Below are positions 1 through 9,582 of a DNA stretch of 64,000 bases, in pieces. The notes below the pieces were generated by a model. The model was given only the letters and a program-made list of their open reading frames with translations, was not told where the DNA came from and made no database searches. The DNA lies in the NCBI RefSeq assembly GCF_026719745.1, contig NZ_JAPPRQ010000015.1, forward strand, positions 124,001 through 188,000. The letters are read 5' to 3'. The translations under genes were made by a program, and so were the position numbers. The first letter of the stretch is position 1. Each line of letters starts with the position of its first letter. The DNA comes from Clostridium sp. ZS2-4. GTDB lineage: Bacteria; Bacillota; Clostridia; Clostridiales; Clostridiaceae.

Positions 1-217
1 GAAAAATTGTGAAAAATATGGTATAAATTTATTAAATATTCAAATAATACATCACATTACAATAAAGTTAACTTATTTAATTTAAATAAGTCACTATTCG
101 AAAGAATTATCTGAATTATTTGTGATGTGATGTTGTTTGGTTGAAAAATTTCAAAAAGGGGGCAGAGATTATATTAAAATTTTTGAAAGTATCAAATTAT
201 TTAAAGGGGTGGAAGGT

Positions 218-1309
218 ATGAAAAAAGTATCTATTATATCAATTGTTGTATTTTTATTTAGTCTTATGGCTAATATGTTTTGTTTCACTAGTGTTAAAGC
301 AGCAACAGATCCAAACTTGATGTATGATTCATTAGGGAGACCTTTGAAAACTAATACTATGTATTATTTGGCTTATGCTGCAAATGAACAAAATGCATTT
401 GTAAGTAGTGGTAAGTTCATTAAATCAAATGGTGTAAATAAAGGAATACCAATTAAATTTCATTTAATAGATTATCCAAATTATGAAACAGAAATTCATA
501 GCGATGATAGACTATATATCGAAATGGATGGAAAGTATTTTTATTCTAATGGTGGTCAATATGTAAAGTTAGGAAATTATAATGATAAAAAACCATTTAA
601 AATAAATGCTAAAACTTTAGCATCTGGTTATACAAAAGAAAATGGATATTTTAATATGATTACTGATGAAGAGTGGATTATTGGTGCTAATAATCCTTTA
701 AAACAAATGGAGGTAGTTTGGGTATATACGAGACATGATGCACCAAGTGTTGGAATTATTGATGGTTTAATTGATGCAGTTACAGATTCTGGAACTAGAC
801 GCTTTAAACAATCAGAGTGTAAGGAACATTTGAGTAAATTTGAAACTTTCCGTGTAACTCCAGTAATAACAGATGAATCTTTTGTTCAAACTTCAATGAA
901 AGTAAATGGTAGACAGTTTGTAAGAGCAAATTATCCCAGTGGAGACATTAATGCTACAGCAACAAACGAGCATGTATCAAATTTGATAGAGCTTCGTGCT
1001 GTTGAGAGAAATTCAGATAAAGTGTGTGTTTATTTTCCAATGACAAATGCATATTTATCCTATGATTCAACTGGAAAAGCTATATGTAATTCTAATTTAG
1101 GAATGAGAGAATTATGGACATTGGTTAATTTAGGAAATGGAAAATTTGCTTTAAAGAATAAGGATGGCAAATATCTTTCTGCTGAATCAGGTAGAGGAAG
1201 AACGTTGATAGCAAATAAAACTAGAATAGGCCAATGGGAAACATTTGAAAGTGATACTGAATTTCTTTTTAATGATTGGCTAAGTCAATTTTATCCAGGA
1301 ATGAATTAG
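218..1309 (+). CDS. secreted protein with a C-terminal fascin-like beta-trefoil domain
   Basis: The product is 363 aa. I chose the ATG at 218 because a strong GGGGTGGAAGG ribosome binding site lies just before it and the protein then opens with a clean Sec signal peptide (MKK, hydrophobic stretch, cleavage near VKAA around residue 29). An in-frame upstream start at 137 has no comparable site. The last 60-70 residues contain FALKNKDGKYLSAE followed by LIANKTRIGQWETFE, the pattern of fascin/ricin-like beta-trefoil carbohydrate-binding modules. The middle part is unrecognised. The protein is probably extracellular and may bind sugars or polysaccharide. It ends in a shared terminator facing the GGDEF gene. 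Substrate and partner are unknown. Confidence 0.75.
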   Translation: MKKVSIISIVVFLFSLMANMFCFTSVKAATDPNLMYDSLGRPLKTNTMYYLAYAANEQNAFVSSGKFIKSNGVNKGIPIKFHLIDYPNYETEIHSDDRLYIEMDGKYFYSNGGQYVKLGNYNDKKPFKINAKTLASGYTKENGYFNMITDEEWIIGANNPLKQMEVVWVYTRHDAPSVGIIDGLIDAVTDSGTRRFKQSECKEHLSKFETFRVTPVITDESFVQTSMKVNGRQFVRANYPSGDINATATNEHVSNLIELRAVERNSDKVCVYFPMTNAYLSYDSTGKAICNSNLGMRELWTLVNLGNGKFALKNKDGKYLSAESGRGRTLIANKTRIGQWETFESDTEFLFNDWLSQFYPGMN

Positions 1310-1316
1310 AATTTAA

Positions 1317-1360
1317 AAAACTTCTTAAGAATTTAGAAATTTAAGTTCTTAAGAAGTTTT
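1317..1360. terminator. bidirectional hairpin terminator, AAGTTCTTAAGAAG family copy 1
   Basis: A 15-bp inverted repeat (AAAACTTCTTAAGAA and its complement) surrounds a loop rich in ATTTAGAAATTT. It is followed by a T-rich run on the plus strand and by TTTTTT on the minus strand. It sits between two convergent genes and can serve both. The same sequence, including loop bases, recurs near 5.7 kb (twice) and 8.85 kb. Confidence 0.8.
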
Positions 1361-1361
1361 A

Positions 1362-2960
1362 TTATATTTTTTTTATAATTCTTAAATCTTTTTTTATAAG
1401 TCTTTTTTCGTTGTACATTTTCTCATCAGCTGAATTTATAATGTTATCGATATATTCATTAGAATTGAATTTAAATTCCTCTATCCCATGGCTTACACTG
1501 ACTATATATTTTCTGTTTTCTGTTTTATTTATTTTTTTATATTCATTAATAATTTCGTTCCAAATATTTTCTGATTGATGTTGATCTGCATTAATAAAAA
1601 TTATTAGAAATTCATCTCCGCCAAGTCTTGTTATAAAGTCTGATTGTCTTAGACATTTTTTTATTCCACTAACTACACTTAAAATAAGCTCATCACCAGC
1701 TTCATGCCCCAAATTATCATTAACTTCTTTTAGTCCATTTATATCAACAAAACAAACAGATATTTTTTCACCGTATTTTATGGAATTTCGGTATATTTTA
1801 TTTAGTAGTTCGAATCCTGCACGCCTATTATAAACTCCTGTCATTGCATCATACTCAGAAAAATATTTTATTCTTTTCCTTGATATCTTATTTATTGTCA
1901 TCAATATGCCAAAACTTAGAGATATCATAAAGAACAATAGAAAAATAGGATTTTTACTTTTTAACACATACAAAATATTTTGGCATAAATCTATAAAAAA
2001 TAGTTCACCAATTTTACTATCCTTAGGTATAAATGAAACTACGATCCAATTACCTTCACCTAACACTATTGAATTACTAACTTTACTTATTACATTACTA
2101 TGTGGAATTATATTGGCATATGTATAATAACCATTTGATGTAATTATAGTACCTTGTTCATTGGTGTTTATACTATCCCACTCTTTAGAAAATTCATTTT
2201 TAAAACTTATATTTTTTTTGTTTTCATACATAAATGACCATTCTTTGGTCTTATTTTTATCGTTAAAAATCCAATATCCATTAGAATCTAATAAAAATAC
2301 ATTTCCTAGGCTTGTTGATGCTAGATTTTGAAAATCTTGCAACCAATTTTTTGCATAATAATTTAGAATAACAATTCCTTTCAAAGCGCCATCTTGTCCA
2401 AAAACGGGTGTGGATAATCGAAGCATGGGCTTGATTGGTTCCTCTATTTTACCATTTTCTATATTTAAGTCTAGTTTTGAAATATAAACCTGATTTTTTT
2501 TCAAGCCAATAGTATCTTTAAAATAATATCTGTCTTTCTTATTTTGGAGATTTCCTTTATTAACAGCAATTGAACCATTTTCTGAATAGTTTATCCTTAC
2601 TTTTTCATTTCCTTCAAGGTCTATATAGCGTATTTGATCATAAATCTTTTTTCTATCAGAAAATGCTTTCCATTCAACTTCAATATCTTTAAAGTTATTA
2701 GCATTAAAGTTATTAAAATTTAAATTATCAGAGATATATAAAACATCTGAAATTAAGCCATCTATCTTATTTGAAAGTATATTTGTTTCTATACTTACCA
2801 AGCGTTCTTCATTTTTTGCTATTTCTGTTATCTTCACTTTATTTGTATTAAGTTGCAATAAAATTGATATTGTTAAATATGCAAGGGTTGATGTTATATA
2901 TATAATCAAAGTGTACAATAATATGGTTTTTCTTTCTTTTATTAATTCGCTTATGTTCAT
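1362..2960 (-). CDS. membrane-bound diguanylate cyclase with periplasmic PDC/Cache-type sensor
   Basis: The 532-aa protein has a transmembrane helix at about residues 12-35, a large extracytoplasmic region of about 300 residues with the look of a PDC/Cache sensor, and a second helix near residues 338-356. A C-terminal GGDEF domain follows. The active-site motif RLGGDEF lies near residue 446. A product-inhibition site RQSD sits exactly five residues before GGDEF, so the enzyme is likely active and feedback-inhibited by c-di-GMP. The start at 2960 has a GGTGGGA ribosome binding site. No EAL domain is present. The PilZ gene near 16 kb is a possible c-di-GMP effector in the same window. The ligand is unknown. 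Confidence 0.92.
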   Translation of the reverse strand: MNISELIKERKTILLYTLIIYITSTLAYLTISILLQLNTNKVKITEIAKNEERLVSIETNILSNKIDGLISDVLYISDNLNFNNFNANNFKDIEVEWKAFSDRKKIYDQIRYIDLEGNEKVRINYSENGSIAVNKGNLQNKKDRYYFKDTIGLKKNQVYISKLDLNIENGKIEEPIKPMLRLSTPVFGQDGALKGIVILNYYAKNWLQDFQNLASTSLGNVFLLDSNGYWIFNDKNKTKEWSFMYENKKNISFKNEFSKEWDSINTNEQGTIITSNGYYTYANIIPHSNVISKVSNSIVLGEGNWIVVSFIPKDSKIGELFFIDLCQNILYVLKSKNPIFLLFFMISLSFGILMTINKISRKRIKYFSEYDAMTGVYNRRAGFELLNKIYRNSIKYGEKISVCFVDINGLKEVNDNLGHEAGDELILSVVSGIKKCLRQSDFITRLGGDEFLIIFINADQHQSENIWNEIINEYKKINKTENRKYIVSVSHGIEEFKFNSNEYIDNIINSADEKMYNEKRLIKKDLRIIKKI

Positions 2961-3163
2961 TTTAACTCATCCCACCAATTCAAAGTTATCTATGTGTAAA
3001 TTTTAGAAATTTAATTTTAATTTTCTATGCAAAACTAAAGGTGAGTTATAAAATTCTAAAACTTAAAATTCATCCATATATATAATATCATAAAATAGTG
3101 GCAAGGATGACAGGTATTTGTCGATTTGGGGTGGCAAGTAACTTTACAAGCTTCTATATTATA

Positions 3164-3760
3164 TTATTTTTTGTTTTGTACTATTTGAAGTCTTTGTATT
3201 ATCCCTTTTCTATAGTCTTCTTCAGTATGTCTGCTAGAATGAATATCTCCTACGATATTGCCATTGCTATCTATGTATATTGTAGTAGGATACATATTAA
3301 CTAAATTCAATAATCTTTTCTTCAATACTTCATCAGGAATTAAAACATTAAAGTTAGCATTTGATTTTTTCATAATTTTTTGTGCAAGCTTTAAAGTATC
3401 ATCATCATCACCAGCATCAACACAAATTCCTATGATGTTTGAGTTCTCAGGCAGATTAGTGTGAAGTTTTGCTATATCTGGCATTTCTTCTATACAAGGA
3501 TTACACCAAGTTGTAAAAATATTTACCATAGTAATTTTATTGTTTTTAAGAATATCTGAGGTTATTTTTTCACCATTTAGATTTTTGGCTTCAAAACCAG
3601 AGATGTTTATAGTGCTAAATTTATTGTTGTATTCTGCTAGTTTTTCTTTTGTAATTACTCCTGGTTCAGATGGGCCTATGATAATTATTAGTGCAAATAA
3701 CGATACAACAACTGCTAAAATTGCTAACAATATTTTTTTTATACTAAATTTCTTTTTCAT
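3164..3760 (-). CDS. membrane-anchored TlpA/ResA-like thiol-disulfide oxidoreductase
   Basis: The 198-aa product has an N-terminal signal anchor at residues 9-28 and then a thioredoxin fold. The redox motif WCNPC (Cys86 and Cys89) and the cis-proline loop (MYPTTIYID) are both present. The length and order match TlpA/ResA/StoA proteins, which act outside the membrane on disulfides in cytochromes, spore or envelope proteins. A GTGAGG ribosome binding site precedes the start. No CcdA-like electron donor is encoded next to it, so the partner is unknown. It stands alone, divergent from the SulP gene. Confidence 0.88.
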   Translation of the reverse strand: MKKKFSIKKILLAILAVVVSLFALIIIIGPSEPGVITKEKLAEYNNKFSTINISGFEAKNLNGEKITSDILKNNKITMVNIFTTWCNPCIEEMPDIAKLHTNLPENSNIIGICVDAGDDDDTLKLAQKIMKKSNANFNVLIPDEVLKKRLLNLVNMYPTTIYIDSNGNIVGDIHSSRHTEEDYRKGIIQRLQIVQNKK

Positions 3761-4070
3761 TGTATAAACCTCACTTTTTTATAATTTATGATTAAATAAT
3801 AAATAAAAAATTATTGTTTGTCAATAAAAATATATTCCAAAACACAAAAAGATTGAATTTCAAATAGTCATCTTAGTGACAAGCTTTTTAACTAAGGGAG
3901 AAGAACCAAGAGATAGTAACAATTTGTAAAGTAAAAAAATAGGAATGCACCTTAGGTGTCTTTATATAATCCTTATAAATGAAAAGATACTATAGGTAAG
4001 TTATTAGACGTATTGATGAATATTATAGTTTGACTTAATAATATATATATGGTAGCATATCAAAGTATTG

Positions 4071-4100
4071 CTTTGAGTAAAAAGTGCTCAAAGTTTTTTA
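4071..4100 (+). terminator. small hairpin with T-run upstream of the SulP gene
   Basis: CTTTGAG and CTCAAAG form a 7-bp stem with a 9-base loop followed directly by TTTTTT, 66 bases before the SulP start codon. No plus-strand gene ends upstream, so it may be a leader attenuator or the end of a small transcript rather than an ordinary gene terminator. The rest of 3768-4165 holds only AT-rich sequence with a short CACC/GGTG dyad near 3949 and nothing I can name. Confidence 0.45.
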
Positions 4101-4165
4101 TTTGTAAAAGATATTGATTTTTTAGATTAAAATAAATATAAAAAACAAAAGAAGGAAGTGAATAA

Positions 4166-5629
4166 ATGAAACAATTGAAACAAGAGTGGTTAGGAAATGC
4201 AAAAGGAGATTTATTAGCTGGTATAGTAGTATGTATGGCTTTAATACCGGAAGCTATAGGATTTTCTATAGTAGCTGGTGTTGATCCTATGGTTGGGGTA
4301 TATTCTTCATTCTGTATTTCTGTAATTATTTCTATTTTTGGGGGAAGAACAGGAATGATTTCAGCTGCGGCAGGAGCTATGGCATTAGTTTTAGCAAGCT
4401 TAGTAAGAGATCATGGAATACAATATATGCTTGCAGCAACAATACTTACAGGAATTATACAAGTTATATTAGGTTATTTAAAGATAGGTAAATTACTAAA
4501 GTTTATACCAAAACCAGTTATGATAGGTTTTGTTAATGCATTAGGAATAATGATGTTTACATCACAATTACCGCATTTTAAAGGGGCTTATGTTTTATTG
4601 ATTTTAGGGGGAATAGGAATTGCTATAATATATCTATTACCTAAATTAACAAAAACAATACCATCTCCAATAGTATCGATTATAGTGGTTTCAATAATTG
4701 TATTCATATTTAAAATTGATGTAGCTACTTTAGGAGATATGGGTAGAATAACAACAGATTTACCTAAATTCTTAATACCAAATGTACCATTTAATATGGA
4801 AACATTAAGAATAATATTACCTTATGCAGTGTCTCTTTCAATAGTAGGACTAGTAGAATCATTATTAACAGCACAGTTAGTTGATGATTTAACAGGTACT
4901 CCAAGTAATAAGAATAGAGAATGTGTAGGTCAAGGACTAGGTAATGTAGTGGCAGGCTTCTTCGGAGGAATTGCTGGGTGTGGTATGATTGGACAAACTG
5001 TTATCAACCAAAGCTATGGTGGAAGAGGACGACTTTCAACACTTGTTGCAGGAGTATCAATGTTAACTTCTGTAATTGTACTTAATAAATTTGTTTCTCA
5101 AATTCCAGTAGTTGCACTAGGTGCAGTTATGGTAGTTGTAGCTTTTAGTACATTTAATTGGGGATCTATTAAGAGAATAAGAAAAGTACCAATAGCGGAT
5201 ACAATTGTAATGATTTCAACGGTTATAGTAGTATTGCTAACTCATAATTTAGCTTATGGAGTTATAGTAGGAGTTGTTTTAAGTGCGTTATTCTTTGCGG
5301 CTAAGATATCAGAGATTAATGTTGAAAAAATAAAGCAAGATAGTAGAGTAGTGTATGTAGTTAAGGGGCAGTTATTTTTTGCATCTACATTAAAATTTAT
5401 TAATAGTTTCGATTATACAGAAAATATTGATTCAGTAGATATAGATTTTTCAAAGGTAAGAATTTGGGATGAATCTGCAGTTGATGCAATAGACAAGGTA
5501 GTAATTAAATTCCATAAAAATGGAGTAAAAACTAATTTAATTGGCATGAGTGAACAATGTGTAGCATTAGTTGATAAAATAGCTATACATAATAAAGAAG
5601 GTGGATTAGAAGCGGTTGCTAGCCACTAA
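4166..5629 (+). CDS. SulP-family inorganic anion transporter with STAS domain
   Basis: The 487-aa protein begins with about ten to eleven hydrophobic helices carrying SulP landmarks (PEAIGFSIVAGVDP near residue 30, AAAGAMALVLA near 75). It ends with a cytoplasmic STAS domain from about residue 395. The family moves sulfate, bicarbonate or other anions. Substrate cannot be read from sequence, and no sulfate assimilation genes are adjacent. The ribosome binding site GAAGGAAG precedes the ATG. The gene is monocistronic and ends before a tandem pair of hairpin terminators. Confidence 0.9.
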   Translation: MKQLKQEWLGNAKGDLLAGIVVCMALIPEAIGFSIVAGVDPMVGVYSSFCISVIISIFGGRTGMISAAAGAMALVLASLVRDHGIQYMLAATILTGIIQVILGYLKIGKLLKFIPKPVMIGFVNALGIMMFTSQLPHFKGAYVLLILGGIGIAIIYLLPKLTKTIPSPIVSIIVVSIIVFIFKIDVATLGDMGRITTDLPKFLIPNVPFNMETLRIILPYAVSLSIVGLVESLLTAQLVDDLTGTPSNKNRECVGQGLGNVVAGFFGGIAGCGMIGQTVINQSYGGRGRLSTLVAGVSMLTSVIVLNKFVSQIPVVALGAVMVVVAFSTFNWGSIKRIRKVPIADTIVMISTVIVVLLTHNLAYGVIVGVVLSALFFAAKISEINVEKIKQDSRVVYVVKGQLFFASTLKFINSFDYTENIDSVDIDFSKVRIWDESAVDAIDKVVIKFHKNGVKTNLIGMSEQCVALVDKIAIHNKEGGLEAVASH

Positions 5630-5690
5630 TTAAAAATATATCACTAAGGGTCATATTGTAAGGAAAAATACAAGGAACCTGAGATGTATA

Positions 5691-5798
5691 AAACTTATTA
5701 AGAATTTAGGAATTTAAGTTCTTAGGAAGTTAGGAATTTACCAATTTAACAAAAACCTTCTTAAGAATTTTGGAATAAAAGTTCTTAAGAAGGTTTTT
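5691..5798. repeat. tandem pair of AAGTTCTTAAGAAG-family hairpins (copies 2 and 3)
   Basis: Two related hairpins lie back to back. The first (about 5691-5731) is imperfect, with CTTATTAAGAATTTAGG opposite TTCTTAGGAAG. The second (5751-5798) is a near-perfect stem AAAAACCTTCTTAAGAA with TTTTTG after it. Both share stem and loop bases with the hairpins at 1317 and 8846. The second one is a good terminator for the SulP gene. The first looks like an older degraded copy. Confidence 0.75.
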
Positions 5799-5901
5799 GT
5801 TATATAATTAAACAAATCAATTATGATATAATACTAATAGGTCAGATGACCTGATGAGATGTTACTAAAGTTAATTATGAACTAATGAAGTGGAGGATTA
5901 T

Positions 5902-6807
5902 ATGTATATACAAAAAGTTAAAGGAAGTACGTTTTGCATTGATACTGGAATGACATACGTACCTTTTTATAAAATTAATGATCAAGAAATAATTATGTTA
6001 GATTCAGGATGGGCACAAGAAGAGAAAGAAGGAATAGAGGCACTTCTGGAAGAAAACAACCTTAAAGTAGTTGGTATAATATGCAGTCATGCTCATGTAG
6101 ATCATATAGGAAATATTAATCACTTGAAGGAGAAATATAATTGTATTATTGCTATGTCAGCTTATGAAGCTTTAGTTTGTAGTTCTAATGTTAATCTTAA
6201 GGCTTATTGTAGTAGTAGTCAGACCTTATCTGATGTAACAGATTATTTTGGACATATGGTTTGTGAAACAGACATTAAGATTTCAGACAATCAAGAAAGT
6301 GTATATGTATCTGGTATTAAATTTAAAATTTTTCATACACCAGGACATAGTCCTGCACATATATGTATTGTTACGCCTGATGATGTTGGATATGTTGCAG
6401 ACGCTCTTATAAGTTATGAAGTTATGGAGAATGCAAAAATTCCGTACAGTTTTATACTTAAAAAGGATTTGGAAAGTAAAAAAAAGCTTTATGATTTTAA
6501 ATGCAGCAGATATATAGTGGCGCATAAAGCCATATATGATGACATTACAAAGCTTATAACTGATAATATAGATTTCTATAAGGATAGAGCCTTACAAATA
6601 TGTAATTTTATAAATAGTCCTATGACAATGGAAGATATTATAAAAAATGTTATTGAGAAATTTAATATTAGAATAGGAAGTGCGCATAAATATGCTTTAA
6701 TAGAAACTATAGTAAGATTTTATGTTGAGTATTTAAAGGAAATTGGAATGATTGATTCAATTATAGAAGAAAGAATGTTAAAATACGTAAAAATGGAAGC
6801 TTATTGA
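5902..6807 (+). CDS. metallo-beta-lactamase-fold hydrolase
   Basis: The product is 301 aa from the ATG at 5902. A GTGGAGG ribosome binding site lies five bases upstream, and this rules out the in-frame GTG that is part of that site. The metal-binding motif SHAHVDH (His63, His65, Asp67, His68) is intact. It is followed by HTPGHSPAH and a downstream Asp in VADALIS, so the di-zinc site looks complete. A C-terminal helical extension of about 80 residues resembles that of glyoxalase II-like MBL proteins. The substrate is unknown. It is 38 bases upstream of the FUSC gene and probably co-transcribed with it. Confidence 0.88.
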   Translation: MYIQKVKGSTFCIDTGMTYVPFYKINDQEIIMLDSGWAQEEKEGIEALLEENNLKVVGIICSHAHVDHIGNINHLKEKYNCIIAMSAYEALVCSSNVNLKAYCSSSQTLSDVTDYFGHMVCETDIKISDNQESVYVSGIKFKIFHTPGHSPAHICIVTPDDVGYVADALISYEVMENAKIPYSFILKKDLESKKKLYDFKCSRYIVAHKAIYDDITKLITDNIDFYKDRALQICNFINSPMTMEDIIKNVIEKFNIRIGSAHKYALIETIVRFYVEYLKEIGMIDSIIEERMLKYVKMEAY

Positions 6808-6845
6808 TTTAAGTAATGAAAATAATCATAAGGGTGTGACTTAAG

Positions 6846-8777
6846 ATGAAAATTAGTATGAAAAACAAAGTAATTTTAATGAGAATAAGAATGTTTTTAA
6901 TAGCACTAGCAGCTATTTTCATATTTTATATATTTGGTCCAGAGAATCTGATGGTTGGAATAGGGGCAGTTCTTGTAGCGGCAACTATGTTTGGAGAAGA
7001 TTATACTGCTAACACAACAACTACTACTATAGTACTTGCTGTAATCAATGTCCTTATAGGAGTTTTTGCATATATTGCAGGTCTAAACTCTTTTTTTGCA
7101 TTAATTTCTACATTTTTTACAAGCTTTATTGTTTACTATTTATCTAGTTACGATGCAAAACCATCAAAAAGCATTGGATTTATGCTAACCTATTTATTTT
7201 TAACATATGCTCCAGTTCCCTTAAGTGGTATGCCTAAAAGGTTAGTTGCTCTTGCATTCTCGGGAATAGTAATAATGTCGTTATATTATATTTTATCTAA
7301 GTATAATTTTAATGAGACTATAAATAAACAAATTATAAATGTTATAAATTTAATGAAAGAAGAGATAGATTCAATTTTCGATGATGAAGCAATAAATGAT
7401 AAAAATAAACTCATAAATATTACGTTGAAAAACATAGAACTGAAAATATATGAAAGAATGGAGATTTCCAAAAATGACTTAGATAGTATTTACATAAAAG
7501 ATGTAATAATAGTTTTATTAAAAAAAATCAATACAAATCTTCCTCTTGTAAAAAGAAAAGAAAGTAACATAGTTATACTGGAAAATATAAAAAAAATGCT
7601 TGAAGATATAAATTTATATATATCAGGTGAAGATAGTTTAGAGAAGTTAAAAGATAACTTGAAAAAGTATTATAACAACATGGAAATAGATAAAACAGAA
7701 GATGATTTATATAAGTACAAATACTATACTTTAAAAACTTCAATAGAGGAAATCTATGAATGTATAGAAGACATGGAAGATATTAAATCTATTTATGTAA
7801 ATCAAAGAATTAAATTATTAGAATTGATTAAAGATAATATGTATGGGTTTAAAAATAATTTTAAAATGACTTCATTAAGATTTAATTTAGCAATAAAAGC
7901 ATCCATATTAATTTCTTTATCTGCTTTTGTAGTAAATTATTTCAATATATACCAAGGCCAATGGGCTATATATACAATAGCAATAGTATTATTACCATAT
8001 GCTGAACATGGTAAGAAAAAAGCTAGGGATAGGGTAATAGGCACCATTATAGGAGCTGTTTTATTTAATATAATAAACTTGTTCATAAATGGCAATGTAG
8101 TTTTGATGATAATTGTACTGCTTATATCTGCATACTTTTCAGCGTTTATAGTTAGTTATAATATAAGATGTATATTTATAACATTCAATGCTATATTAGG
8201 TGTTACAATAATGAATCCTGGCAATGCAGTTTTTATGTTATCTGGATATAGAGTACTGTTTACTTTAACAGGTGCAATTGTTGCAGCGATAATAATGACT
8301 ACTTTCTTCCCTTATAAGTTAAAAGATGATATTAAAAATACCATAATAGAATATTTGGATTTAAATAAAAGAATTTTAGATGAATTAGAGGCCGATAATA
8401 TAGATAAGCATAAGTTAGAGCTTATGCTGCTTACTAGTAATTATTTTTGGAGAAGACTAAATTATAATAATAAAGAATTAAAATATGATGATATTGAAAG
8501 TCTGTTAAGTGAACAAAATGACTTTATTACTGATGTAAGCTTTTTATTCAAAACAAGTAAGTACCTGGATAATAATGCTGTTTTGGTAAAATCACTAGCA
8601 AAGAAATTCAAGACAAGCATTAATGAGTGTGATTTTGAGGAAAAAGCAAGAGAGATTTTTAATTCATCAAGTAGTGATACAGAAACATTAATAGTAATAA
8701 ATATGTATAAAGTTTACTTAGAAGTTAAAAACATAAATTCATTGGGTGAAAAAGTTATTGCTAATTTAAATAATTAA
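6846..8777 (+). CDS. FUSC-family (fusaric acid resistance-like) membrane protein
   Basis: The 643-aa protein has two hydrophobic blocks, about residues 10-150 and 345-485, each with several helices. They are separated by a charged cytoplasmic region of about 190 residues and followed by another cytoplasmic tail. This arrangement matches FUSC/YccS/aromatic acid exporter proteins, which are implicated in export of aromatic acids or other weak acids. The second block contains RDRVIGTIIGAVLFN, typical of the family. A ribosome binding site AAGGGTGTGA precedes the ATG. The gene follows the MBL hydrolase closely and ends at a hairpin terminator. The transported compound is not known. Confidence 0.82.
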   Translation: MKISMKNKVILMRIRMFLIALAAIFIFYIFGPENLMVGIGAVLVAATMFGEDYTANTTTTTIVLAVINVLIGVFAYIAGLNSFFALISTFFTSFIVYYLSSYDAKPSKSIGFMLTYLFLTYAPVPLSGMPKRLVALAFSGIVIMSLYYILSKYNFNETINKQIINVINLMKEEIDSIFDDEAINDKNKLINITLKNIELKIYERMEISKNDLDSIYIKDVIIVLLKKINTNLPLVKRKESNIVILENIKKMLEDINLYISGEDSLEKLKDNLKKYYNNMEIDKTEDDLYKYKYYTLKTSIEEIYECIEDMEDIKSIYVNQRIKLLELIKDNMYGFKNNFKMTSLRFNLAIKASILISLSAFVVNYFNIYQGQWAIYTIAIVLLPYAEHGKKKARDRVIGTIIGAVLFNIINLFINGNVVLMIIVLLISAYFSAFIVSYNIRCIFITFNAILGVTIMNPGNAVFMLSGYRVLFTLTGAIVAAIIMTTFFPYKLKDDIKNTIIEYLDLNKRILDELEADNIDKHKLELMLLTSNYFWRRLNYNNKELKYDDIESLLSEQNDFITDVSFLFKTSKYLDNNAVLVKSLAKKFKTSINECDFEEKAREIFNSSSSDTETLIVINMYKVYLEVKNINSLGEKVIANLNN

Positions 8778-8845
8778 AAATGATAGATTACACATGGTTA
8801 TAAGTTAAAAGAAGCAAAAATCAATTAGTAAGATTGAGTAGTGAT

Positions 8846-8892
8846 AAACTTCTTAAGAATTTTTAGATTTAAAGTTCTTGAGAAGTTTTTTT
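8846..8892 (+). terminator. hairpin terminator, AAGTTCTTAAGAAG family copy 4
   Basis: AAACTTCTTAAGAA pairs with TTCTTGAGAAGTTT, with a loop close to those of copies 1-3, followed by TTTTTTT. It terminates the FUSC gene. Confidence 0.8.
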
Positions 8893-8939
8893 ATTGGTGT
8901 GCTTAGTATAGACGACATTTTTAGGTCAAAGTTGGAAAC

Positions 8940-8948
8940 TTATCCACA
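8940..8948 (+). other. isolated perfect DnaA-box-like nonamer
   Basis: TTATCCACA matches the DnaA box consensus exactly, and an imperfect reverse copy (TGTGGATTAA) follows about 20 bases later. The 200-base gap between the FUSC and glnB terminators holds no gene. A lone box is weak evidence for binding and this is not an origin. Confidence 0.3.
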
Positions 8949-9090
8949 AGTTATTAACAATCTGTGGATTAAATGGTAAAAATATACAAAAACAGCTTGT
9001 AGAAAGGAAAAATACTATAGTATGGATTTCTCAAATATACAAAGAGTAATTTGGAAATTAATAAGTCACAGTAATATTAAGGTATAAGTG

Positions 9091-9128
9091 AAAAACTGCT
9101 GAAAAAAGTGGTTTTTTCAGCAGTTTTT
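9091..9128. terminator. bidirectional terminator after glnB
   Basis: A 17-bp perfect stem (AAAAACTGCTGAAAAAA and its complement) with a 4-base loop lies immediately after the glnB stop codon. It gives a U-run in both directions. Confidence 0.9.
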
Positions 9129-9129
9129 A

Positions 9130-9492
9130 CTATTCTCTATCTTGTAAGGCATCTCTGCCTTCTTCTCCAGTTCTTACACGTATAACATTGGATATATCAT
9201 ATATAAATATTTTTCCATCGCCAATTTCACCAGTTTTAAGTACCTTTTTTGTAGTTTCTATAACTAAATCTATAGGAACTTCACAAACTACAATTTCTAC
9301 TTTTACTTTAGGCAGCAAGTTAATATCAACAGGTACGCCGCGATAATATTCTGTATATCCCTTTTGAGTTCCGCAGCCTAAAACCTTAGAAACAGTCATA
9401 CCTGTAATTCCTATATCTTTTAGTGCGTCTTTTAACTCTTCAAACTTATTTGGACGGGTAATAATATCAATTTTAGTTATTTTTTCATTCAT
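9130..9492 (-). CDS. glnB: P-II nitrogen regulatory protein
   Basis: From the ATG at 9492, preceded by AAAAGGGGG, the product is 120 aa, close to the usual 112-120 of P-II proteins. The T-loop reads QKGYTEYYRGVPVDINLLPK and has the same length as in E. coli GlnB, with the tyrosine of the YRG motif at residue 50. The C-loop region GEIGDGKIFIYDISNVIRVR carries the ATP-binding signature. P-II trimers sense ATP/ADP and 2-oxoglutarate and block AmtB or modulate nitrogen enzymes. It lies downstream of amtB on the same strand, the common amtB-glnK arrangement. A palindromic element separates the two. Whether the tyrosine is modified here is unknown. Confidence 0.93.
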   Translation of the reverse strand: MNEKITKIDIITRPNKFEELKDALKDIGITGMTVSKVLGCGTQKGYTEYYRGVPVDINLLPKVKVEIVVCEVPIDLVIETTKKVLKTGEIGDGKIFIYDISNVIRVRTGEEGRDALQDRE

Positions 9493-9582
9493 ATATATGC
9501 CCCCTTTTGTATTTGAATATATTATGCATATAATAGCATATAATAAACACAAAATCCATATATAATAATATCTAAAGCAGAA

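Noticed and set aside
8940-8980. A replication origin based on the perfect DnaA-box nonamer
   Set aside because: There is only one good box, no dnaA or dnaN gene nearby, and no box cluster or AT-rich unwinding block in the expected arrangement.
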